The notes beneath the pieces were generated by a model, which had not been told where the DNA came from, searched no databases, and saw only the letters and a program-made list of their open reading frames with translations. From positions 1-64,000 of the forward strand of contig NZ_CP096255.1 in NCBI RefSeq assembly GCF_011516635.5: a stretch of DNA of 64,000 bases, in the 5' to 3' direction. Positions 57,652 through 64,000 of the stretch are shown here, piece after piece. The position numbers were made by a program, and so were the translations under genes. The stretch is from Bradyrhizobium barranii subsp. apii (GTDB lineage Bacteria; Pseudomonadota; Alphaproteobacteria; Rhizobiales; Xanthobacteraceae). Position 1 is the first letter of the stretch; each line of letters begins with the position of its first letter.

Positions 57652-58420
57652 GCGTCAAGCGCCATTCAAAAGGGCCGCAGAGCTACGCTTACGTTGCGTA
57701 TCCTGCGCTCAAGGCTCGGCCGGATCATCCGCGATATCCGCCGCAAGATCGACGGCCAGCCAGCCCTGGAGGAGGCGTTCGCCCTTCCGCTTGGCCGGGC
57801 CAGCCAGATCCGCTCGCAGCAGCAGCGCCAACGCGGCTGGAAGCTTTATTCTTTCCATGCCCCGGAGGTGGAGTGCATCGGCAAGGGCAAGGCCTCCGCG
57901 CCGTACGAGTTCGGCGTCAAGGCTTCCATCGTCACCAACAACCGCCGAGCTCCCGGCGGTCTGTTCGTGCTACACGTCAGGGCGCTGCCCGATAATCCGT
58001 ATGACGGTCACACCCTGCGCGACGTCATCGACCGCACCGAGGCACTCACCGGCTGTCCGATCGAGCGGGCCTATGTCGACAAGGGGTATCGCGGCCACGA
58101 CGCTCAAAATCCACGTCGCGTCTTCATCTCCGGCCAGAAGCGCGGCGTCTTCGGGATCATCAAGCGCGAGTTGCGCCGCCGATCCGCCATCGAGCCCATC
58201 ATCGGACACCTGAAGGCCGAAGGTCACCTCGGGCGCTGCTACCTCAAAGGCCGCGCAGGAGACGCCGCCAACGTCGTCCTCTCCGCCGTAGGCCACAACT
58301 TCCGCCGCATCCTCGCCTGGCTGAGAGATTTCTTGGACCTGTTCCTGATCCGGATATGGCGCACGTTCACATGTCCCATCCCGCTCAATTCGGATTCTTA
58401 ACGGACGACTAAGAGGAATC

Positions 58421-60341
58421 GTCGCTGAGTGGGAACACCACTGCCTCAACGGTGTCTGCTCGGCCGTTAACGACGGGACGAATGCGTTTCCGGTCCCTCT
58501 AATCTAATCTTTGGCGCCTCGAATGCATCGCACCGCGCCGGAACCGAGAGCGGCGGAAGCGCGCGGGTAGGCTTCGACTAGAGCTCGCCGGCCAGGCAAC
58601 CCAAGGAATCAAAGCGCGGATCTGATCAGCAGCATCTCCGCGATCGTCGCATTTACCGGAGAAGCGCGCCACCCTCGATATGCTCATAGAGCCGCCAGCC
58701 CACTGTCAGGAGCAAGCGTGAGCCTCGCTGCGCTCAGCTGAGGCTGAGTTAACGGCTCGGCAGTCGCAATGACCGACTTTGCCAACCACCAGTACATGGA
58801 GCGCATATTATGTCGCATATAGTGAATCGGAAATTCTGGATCGACGAAGGAGAGCGGCGAACTTTGGATGCCTTGGGTCGCTCCTCAGCGAGGCATCTCG
58901 CCAATAACATCTCGCCCGATCTCCGTGCCGACGCTATCGAGCACCGCGACGCCATGGTCCCACCTCCGCCGCCGCCGACGATGAAATCAGGGCGAATTGA
59001 CACCATGACTCCCTCGATCTCGATAGCCTCGAAGGTTGGCGCCGCACTGGAGCGCCGGTGATCCATCCCGGACTTGTGCAGCGCAACTAGCAAGCGCTCT
59101 TCGGTCTCAGTCCAGCGCTTGAGTCCGTTCGCACGCGTTCGTCCCGTTCCGCTTCCGAAAAATCATTGCTGATTGCCGGAATATACACATGCCCTAATTC
59201 TCTCCGGCTAGGGTGAGACAATGAAACGGGCCGCGTCATGCCAACGGCCCCTTACCGAAAACTTCTACAATACTGATATTAACAGAACATAGCCAGGTAG
59301 CGCCACCGAGAGTTCACTGCTGGGCTACAAAAGGGCGATCCCGCGTGGCTCGCTAGAGTCCATCCACGAGAGCGGCACCTTCACGAGGATGACGCAGGCC
59401 GGTAAAAACCGGTTCGAATAGCCGTCAAGGTCTAGAACATACGCTCAACCAGCAGCACTGCGCCGGCAATACTCAGAAGTACGATGATGAGAGTCCAATC
59501 GCGGTGTTCCTCCGTCATGGTCCCACCTTGGAAAGGACGGTCGCAACGCCCCGGAAAGAGCACCAAGCCGTGGTAAATTGTTCCACATCATCAAAGCGAA
59601 GAGTCAACTTCGCGGCCCCCGAAAAGAAGAGGCTACACGCCGAGGCCGAATTGTCCTCATCACGAGAAGTAGGACGCTCACCCGATCAGCAGCCAACTTA
59701 CGCTGACGACGAGCGCGACGAGCGATATCCCCGCAAGCCTATAAGGCTAAACTCGACGCCATCAAAATCGGTCCAGAACATAATACTCACCATTACATGA
59801 CGGATCAGGAGAGCGCTTCGCGTATGTCAGTCAGCGGCAGTGTCCTATGCGGACGCTTCAAAAGAACGGACCCAGTACCTCTGGGGGCCTCTAAGCCCGA
59901 GCGGACAGCATAGCGGTGGCAACGTGCATCCCTACACTGACCGCGACTGAGCCGTTCTCGGCGCGACGTGAGATCGCTACGCAAGCGGGTCCAGCCCACG
60001 GAACCATATGCCTAGCGTTCCGTCAGCCCCATCGGAATGATTTTGGCGCGCGCCGAGAAGGCTAAGTAGTGCTGCGCGGCTTTGATGGACTTGTGTCGCG
60101 CGGGATCATTCTGGCGATGTGGGATCGCTGGAGCCGTGCCTGCGCCACGCCTGCACCCGACGGAGACACGTCAGGATCGCCGGCCGTTCAACGCTGATCC
60201 GCTTCTCGCTCGTCAAATCTGCCACTCCTCTTGAGGTTGCGAGCCTAAGGGAGCCGGCCCTTCCAACCTCCCACTATTAGTAGGTGCGCTTTGCGCTTGG
60301 CGCAGAGTAAGCTGGGGCAGTCGCCATATCGGATTGCACAC
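58421..60341. other. Gene-poor 1.9-kb region between IS5-type element and small hypothetical gene
   Basis: Base composition is less GC-rich than in the core, and no frame shows convincing coding character except the 28-codon membrane peptide at 59432-59518. Short open frames at 58749-59093 (minus), 58810-59061 (plus) and 59504-59800 (plus) do not resemble known proteins. Part of it may be decayed genes. Confidence 0.5.
59432..59518 (-). CDS. Candidate 28-residue single-span membrane peptide
   Basis: The minus strand from ATG 59518 reads TEEHRDWTLIIVLLSIAGAV after Met, then LLVERMF and TAG. An AGGTGGG ribosome binding site lies 3 to 9 bases upstream. A polar N-terminus plus an 18-residue hydrophobic stretch is typical of small membrane proteins. 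It is in a region with no other gene, so the call rests on the ribosome binding site and the amphipathic design only. Confidence 0.45.
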   Translation of the reverse strand: MTEEHRDWTLIIVLLSIAGAVLLVERMF

Positions 60342-60623
60342 ATGGCAGCAGGTTGGATGGTTTCAATTGGCTACATAGAAAGCGGCCAACTTCGGCACGT
60401 AACGTATGCGGTCGCGGTGGCTAACGCCACCGAAGCCATCAAGGCTTCACTGGATGTCGGCGCCTCCCGATTCTCATTGGATGCCGGTCTCGGCTGGGTG
60501 ACCTTGGCGAATTCTGAACTCAGTCTACAGCAACTGGATGATCTCGGCATGGTGAAAGGCGGGATTTATTCCCTATGGGACGACACGCATGATTGGCTGA
60601 TCTGGCCCCGCCAGCTCCATTAA
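60342..60623 (+). CDS. Small hypothetical protein
   Basis: The product is 93 residues from ATG 60342 (AAGWMVSIGYIESGQLRHVT); a longer frame starts at 60291. The middle has TYAVAVANATEAIKASLDV and the end GGIYSLWDDTHDWLIWPRQL. Codon use and composition look coding, and there is no signal or membrane span. I do not recognise a family. It lies upstream of a second small frame and an IS701-type insertion. Confidence 0.5.
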   Translation: MAAGWMVSIGYIESGQLRHVTYAVAVANATEAIKASLDVGASRFSLDAGLGWVTLANSELSLQQLDDLGMVKGGIYSLWDDTHDWLIWPRQLH

Positions 60624-60632
60624 GTTTGATCA

Positions 60633-60869
60633 GTGAACACGATGACTTGGCAAGGAGCGATAGTTCGCGGTCTACCGGCAATCGGGCGCGGTGTCCGCTA
60701 CGGCGCGCGAGACAGTTCGGCCTGCGCGGAGTTCTCTTGGGAAGGGCACGACAAGAATGACCCCGCCTGCGGTCCCCGATGGGCTATGATCGGCACCGCG
60801 GGCAGGCCCGTCGGTCACTTCTACATGCACAATGGCGACGATTCAGCCTTCGTTTGCGAACGCGGCTGA
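60633..60869 (+). CDS. Small hypothetical protein, possibly a decayed remnant
   Basis: The 78-residue frame starts at GTG 60633 (NTMTWQGAIVRGLPAIGRGV) and has AEFSWEGHDKNDPACG, then GHFYMHNGDDSAFVCERG at the end. The EFxWEGxDxxD and HNGDD patterns recall small uncharacterised proteins common in Bradyrhizobium, but this is from memory. Its stop lies 17 bases before an IS701 insertion. Confidence 0.4.
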   Translation: MNTMTWQGAIVRGLPAIGRGVRYGARDSSACAEFSWEGHDKNDPACGPRWAMIGTAGRPVGHFYMHNGDDSAFVCERG

Positions 60870-60889
60870 GTTCTTCAACAGCCTGCTAG

Positions 60890-62411
60890 TCTTACTGCGT
60901 CACAAACGGTGGTCTGTGAAATGGGCGAACTTGATTGCACAACAAGGACATCTCGACAACGTTCGGACCAGCCCTTGTTCGAGTCGCCGTCGCATCGTCG
61001 TGATCGAATTTGGAATGTGACGTTGGGTCCGTAGCGGCAGAACCGCGGGGTCTGTAATCCGCGGAAACGCGAGCGAGCGGGATCGGCCGGGCGCGCCGAG
61101 CGCCTGAGGGGGGAAACGCCTCCCGCTCGGAGATCAGGAATCCGAAGGCTGCAATGCACATCGTTGCGTGATGATGAAAGCCGCGCCAGCCGCGTCCCTC
61201 GAAGTGGCCAAGCCCGACCTCCTGCTTGAGTTCCTGATAGTCGCGTTCGATGCGCCAGCGCAATTTAGCCGTCTCTACGAGAGTCCGGAATGCCACATCC
61301 TCCGGCAATGTCGAGAGCCAGTATTTGGTAGGCTGGTCCTCGCCTTTCGGCCATTCGATCAGCAACCATTCCTCCAACCGCTGGGTGGTTTGCCAATAAT
61401 CACGGTGCGCGGCACGGACCCGCACGCGGGCAAAGCGCGAGCTCAGCTTTTCGTTCGTTCCTTGCCGCCACGTGATGGTGCGCCAAGCTTTGGCCGGCAG
61501 GCCGATCGCGAGCGCTTTAACGGCGGCCGGCCGACGCTGACGGTTGCGGCGCATCAGTTTCGGGGGACGGCCGCGGCCCGACCATGGCTTCGGCGGCAAG
61601 GGACCGGTGCCGGGCGCCCATACCGTTGTGCTCGACAGAAGACCCGCCACATAGGTCAATCCCAGCGCCGTGATCTCCGTGCGCAGATCGCTGTTGTTGC
61701 CATAGCCCGCGTCCATCAGCACGACACCACGCGGAAGGCCGGTCGCACAGGCCCACCGCAACTGCTCCAGCGCGATCTCCGGCTTGGTCCGGAAGCCGAC
61801 TTCGGCAGGAATGCCCACCTTGCGCCGCCGATCGCAATCCTCAGTCCATTCCTTCGGAAGATAAAGGCGGTAGGCAACAGGCAGGCTGGCGTGGTGATTG
61901 GCAATCGATAATGACACCGCCACCTGGCAATTATCCTGCTTGCCGAGCTGCCCGCAATATTGCCGTGCAACTCCAACCGAATGTCGCCCCTGCTTGGGAA
62001 ATCCGGTGTCATCGATGATCCAAGCTTCGATCGGGCCCTGGCGTTCGATCGCCGGCAGGACCATCTCTCGTACCTTGCCCAGCACCTTCTCATCCGACCA
62101 GGCGCCGCTGCCGACGAAATGCAGCAGCGATTGATGTTGGGCGGCCGTCCGTTCCGGAGCCGTCATCGCCGCCATTGGCTCCACGCTCTTACGACCGCCA
62201 CAGGCCATGAGGCCGACGCAATAGTCGCGCAGCGGTGCCTTCCGATCAGCATGACCGATGACGCTGGCAAGCCCTTCCAAATACGTCGCAAATCGCATCT
62301 CACTGGTCTTGGTGCCACGCCCGCTCATGTAGCCTCCTCGGCTGATGGTCCATGCTTCAACCATCGCTGATTCCGGCCGGATAAAGCCTGCGGTTTTGTG
62401 ACTCAGTCGTT
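60890..62411 (-). mobile_element. IS701-family element a
   Basis: The 1522-bp element lies between CTAG at 60886-60889 and CTAG at 62412-62415. Its ends share ACTGNGTCACAAA in inverted orientation (ACTGCGTCACAAA on the left; ACTGAGTCACAAA, inverted, on the right). IS701 elements duplicate a 4-bp YTAR target, matching CTAG. The transposase is on the minus strand. Confidence 0.85.
60892..62328 (-). CDS. IS701-family transposase (element a)
   Basis: The product has about 478 residues from ATG 62328, which has AGGAGG just upstream; an open frame reaching 62709 is not used. It has the IS701 pattern: RFATYLEGLASVIGHADRKA, then RKSVEPMAAMTAPERTAAQH. The D-D-E core is in EAWIIDDTGFPKQGRHSVGV near 95, GVVLMDAGYGNNSDLR near 213 and LRWRIERDYQELKQEVGLGHFEG near 350. 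After YRPRGSA near residue 430 the frame leaves the conserved C-terminus, which continues one base further on (PLRTQRHIPNSIT to TLSRCPCC, ending at 60900). The final 47 residues as read are therefore probably not native. Confidence 0.85.
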   Translation of the reverse strand: MSGRGTKTSEMRFATYLEGLASVIGHADRKAPLRDYCVGLMACGGRKSVEPMAAMTAPERTAAQHQSLLHFVGSGAWSDEKVLGKVREMVLPAIERQGPIEAWIIDDTGFPKQGRHSVGVARQYCGQLGKQDNCQVAVSLSIANHHASLPVAYRLYLPKEWTEDCDRRRKVGIPAEVGFRTKPEIALEQLRWACATGLPRGVVLMDAGYGNNSDLRTEITALGLTYVAGLLSSTTVWAPGTGPLPPKPWSGRGRPPKLMRRNRQRRPAAVKALAIGLPAKAWRTITWRQGTNEKLSSRFARVRVRAAHRDYWQTTQRLEEWLLIEWPKGEDQPTKYWLSTLPEDVAFRTLVETAKLRWRIERDYQELKQEVGLGHFEGRGWRGFHHHATMCIAAFGFLISEREAFPPSGARRARPIPLARVSADYRPRGSAATDPTSHSKFDHDDATATRTRAGPNVVEMSLLCNQVRPFHRPPFVTQ

Positions 62412-62415
62412 CTAG

Positions 62416-63941
62416 TCTTACTGAGTCAGAGTGTCGCGGCCCTTGTCGACAGGAATCATATATTTGAGAAGACTCACTTTTCGTCATGCGGGGGCTGAGA
62501 TGAGTCTGACAAAATCGGGAGACGTAGCGTCGCGGTTTTCGGCATATATTGAGGGCCTTGCGAGTGTGATCGGCCATGCAGGACGCGCCAAACCGCTGCG
62601 CGACTACTGTACCGGGCTGATGATGCCATGCGATCGCAAGAGCGTCGAGCCGATGGCGGCAATCACGGCACCTGAGCGGACAGCAGCGCAACATCAGTCG
62701 TTGTTGCATTTAGTCGGTCAAGGTGACTGGTCGGATCAGCAGGTGTTGGCCAAGGTCCGTGAGTTAGTGCTGCCGGGCATCGAACGCTGCGGGCCGATCG
62801 AAGCGTGGATCATTGATGATACGGGCTTTCCCAAGAAGGGGCGGCATTCAGTCGGCGTTGCGCGGCAATATTGCGGCCAGTTGGGCAAGCAAGACAATTG
62901 TCAGGTGGCCGTATCTCTTTCGCTTGCGAACCATCATGCGAGCTTGCCGGTGGCCTATCGGCTCTATCTCCCAAAGGAGTGGGTGACGGACCGTACACGT
63001 CGGCGCAAAGCCGGAGTCCCCAAGGAAATCACCTTCAAGACCAAGCCGGCAATTGCACTTGATCATTTGCGCTGGGCCTGTGCGGTGGGCTTGCCGCGCG
63101 GCGTGGTCCTGATGGACGCCGGCTACGGCACCGACACCGCTCTGCGTGGGAGTATTACCGAACTGGGCCTGAGCTACGTGGCCGGCATCTTGCCACAAAC
63201 CTCGGTATGGGCGCCCGGAACCGGACCGCGGCCGCCGAAGGCATGGTCGGGGAACGGACGACCTCCGAAACTGCTACGGCGTGACAGCAAACACCGACCG
63301 ATTTCGGTCAAGAAGCTTGCGATCGGTCTGCCAGCACATGCTTGGCACAAGATCACGTGGCGTGAGGGTACGGCAGAACCGTTGTCTTCGCGGTTTGCCC
63401 GTGTGCGCGTCCGTCCGGCACATCGAGATTACTGGCTCGCCGAAAGCCGGCCCGAGGAATGGCTGCTGATCGAGTGGCCAGAGGGCGAGGCAGCACCAAC
63501 CAAATATTGGTTTTCAACGCTTGCAGCCAACATTGGATTTCGTCAGCTGGTCGATATTGCCAAGCTGCGCTGGCGCATCGAGCGCGACTACCACGAACTC
63601 AAACAGGAGGTTGGCCTTGGTCACTTCGAGGGACGAAGCTGGCGTGGCTTCCACCACCACGCAACATTGTGCATTGCCGCCTACGGTTTTCTAGTCTCCG
63701 AGCGAGAGACGATTCCCCCCTCAGAAGCAGCCTCCACCAAAATCTTCAAGGAAGCTGCTATTCCCGCAACCTATCGGCCGAGGGGATCCGCCATTGCGGC
63801 CTGAACGACACGTTCCGAATTCGATTGCGACCGTCCGACGAAGATTGAGCGCTGCGCTCGTCGTCACACTATCTCGATGCCCTTGTTGCATCAGGGCACT
63901 CTCAAGTCAAAGTGGCTATCGAAATTTATGACGCAGTAAGA
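62416..63941 (+). mobile_element. IS701-family element b
   Basis: The 1526-bp element lies between CTAG at 62412-62415 and CTAG at 63942-63945, sharing the first CTAG with element a. Its ends are TCTTACTGAGTCAGAGTGTC and, inverted, TCTTACTGCGTCATAAAT. The transposase is on the plus strand, so a and b are head to head. Confidence 0.85.
62500..63804 (+). CDS. IS701-family transposase (element b)
   Basis: The 434-residue product starts at ATG 62500 (SLTKSGDVASRFSAYIEGLA) with GGGGCTGAG upstream. It is roughly two-thirds identical by eye to the product of element a, with the same EAWIIDDTGFPKKGRHSVGV, GVVLMDAGYGTDTALR and LRWRIERDYHELKQEVGLGHF blocks. It stops after YRPRGSAIAA. The conserved C-terminal segment PLRPERHVPNSIAT to TLSRCPCC lies one base out of frame and runs on to TGA at 63929-63931, as in element a. 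Confidence 0.85.
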   Translation: MSLTKSGDVASRFSAYIEGLASVIGHAGRAKPLRDYCTGLMMPCDRKSVEPMAAITAPERTAAQHQSLLHLVGQGDWSDQQVLAKVRELVLPGIERCGPIEAWIIDDTGFPKKGRHSVGVARQYCGQLGKQDNCQVAVSLSLANHHASLPVAYRLYLPKEWVTDRTRRRKAGVPKEITFKTKPAIALDHLRWACAVGLPRGVVLMDAGYGTDTALRGSITELGLSYVAGILPQTSVWAPGTGPRPPKAWSGNGRPPKLLRRDSKHRPISVKKLAIGLPAHAWHKITWREGTAEPLSSRFARVRVRPAHRDYWLAESRPEEWLLIEWPEGEAAPTKYWFSTLAANIGFRQLVDIAKLRWRIERDYHELKQEVGLGHFEGRSWRGFHHHATLCIAAYGFLVSERETIPPSEAASTKIFKEAAIPATYRPRGSAIAA

Positions 63942-63945
63942 CTAG

Positions 63946-64000
63946 TCTTACTGCGTCAGAAAGTCGCGGACGTTTTTGACGACGAATCGGCTACCCGAGG
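63946..64000. mobile_element. Left end of a third IS701-family element (cut by window end)
   Basis: Directly after CTAG 63942-63945 the sequence TCTTACTGCGTCAGAAAGTC followed by GCGG closely matches the left end of element b (TCTTACTGAGTCAGAGTGTC followed by GCGG). It therefore looks like the start of another element in the same orientation as b. The rest is beyond the window. Confidence 0.7.

Larger units (their letters stand above)
54578..57692 (+). mobile_element. IS66-family element with 8-bp target duplication
   Basis: The 3115-bp element is bounded by GTTGCGTA at 54570-54577 and 57693-57700. The ends are GTAAGCGTAGCGCCGAGGCC and, inverted, GTAAGCGTAGCTCTGCGGCC. It carries tnpA, tnpB, tnpC and a fourth gene, all in one coupled row. 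Confidence 0.93.
51333..58401 (+). pseudogene. IS5-family transposase split twice by IS insertion
   Basis: The exons are 51333-51589, 54189-54577 and 57701-58401. Joined, they give exactly 1347 bases and a 448-residue frame with no indel. The joins read ERWVHD|PYFQYFTG and RRHQRQLR|ILRSRLGRI. The DDE triad can be placed at VTVDTTVQPK, IERAYVDKGYRG and RRSAIEPIIGHLK. Because the sequence is otherwise perfect, both insertions are probably recent. No functional transposase is made from this copy. Confidence 0.88.
51286..58420 (+). mobile_element. IS5-family element interrupted by an IS21 and an IS66 element
   Basis: The element contains one DDE transposase gene in three pieces. The probable terminal repeats are GATTCCCTTTCG (from 51286) and, inverted, AAGAGGAATC (to 58420); they match only partly, so the ends are approximate. 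Removing IS21 (51590-54181 with one target copy) and IS66 (54578-57692 with one target copy) leaves about 1.4 kb with an intact transposase frame. Confidence 0.7.

Noticed and set aside
58749..59093. Minus-strand 114-codon frame and overlapping plus-strand frame in the gene-poor region
   Set aside because: The Gly run and composition do not look like a protein, there is no ribosome binding site, and neither strand resembles a known family.
60000..60120. Minus-strand stretch reading ARHKSIKAAQHYLAFSARAK, suggestive of a recombinase tail
   Set aside because: It is too short, lacks the catalytic Arg/His/Tyr context, and has no upstream domain, so it cannot be called even as a pseudogene.

Overview
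The window reads as the dnaA-proximal part of a GC-rich alphaproteobacterial chromosome, most likely Bradyrhizobium or a close relative in the Nitrobacteraceae. This is inferred from the dnaA, dnaN, recF, gyrB and murA protein sequences, the many palindromic intergenic repeats of a kind I associate with that genus, and the rhizobial-type insertion sequences. Base 1 is the dnaA start codon, so the contig was probably rotated to dnaA. No oriC-like cluster is visible here.

Core part (1-38.9 kb). dnaA and dnaN are followed by a small DUF559 nuclease gene set between two inverted repeats, then recF. Next is a family of exported paralogues of unknown function (4652-5395, 5502-7670, 10845-11588, plus a C-terminal fragment at 10521-10705). 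An arylsulfatase pseudogene with two one-base insertions sits among them. gyrB, a small membrane protein and a MurA-type enolpyruvyl transferase with Asp in place of the catalytic Cys follow. Then come nikR, a copper P-type ATPase divergent from a CsoR repressor over a shared operator, a YiiX-like peptidase interrupted by a nonsense codon, an exported amine oxidase, and a translation block on the minus strand (infC, rpmI, rplT, pheS, pheT, with a TauE/SafE permease coupled to pheT). The remaining core genes are a hydrolase, a SnoaL-like protein, a thioesterase-like protein, queG, an fzlA-like GST, uppP, a DprE1/DprE2-like pair (DprE1 frameshifted) and an NDUFA9-like protein.

Accessory part (38.9-64 kb). 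A tRNA-Leu(CAG) gene and a diverged second copy reading CAA bracket about 4 kb with two decayed iron-uptake genes (PepSY membrane protein and TonB-dependent siderophore receptor). An apparently intact respiratory formate dehydrogenase operon follows. The rest is mobile DNA: an IS91-type pair (tyrosine recombinase plus HUH transposase), an IS5-family element interrupted by both an IS21 and an IS66 element with exact target duplications, about 1.9 kb of gene-poor DNA, and a tandem run of IS701-family elements abutting at shared CTAG tetranucleotides, the last cut by the window end.

Themes. Housekeeping genes are intact while several dispensable genes carry frameshifts or a stop, which points to real gene decay more than to poor sequence. 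The least ordinary items are the Asp-type MurA, the DprE1/DprE2-like pair, the exported FY/GW-repeat family, the tRNA-Leu duplication, and the IS701 tandem whose two readable transposases share the same +1-displaced C-terminal coding segment.
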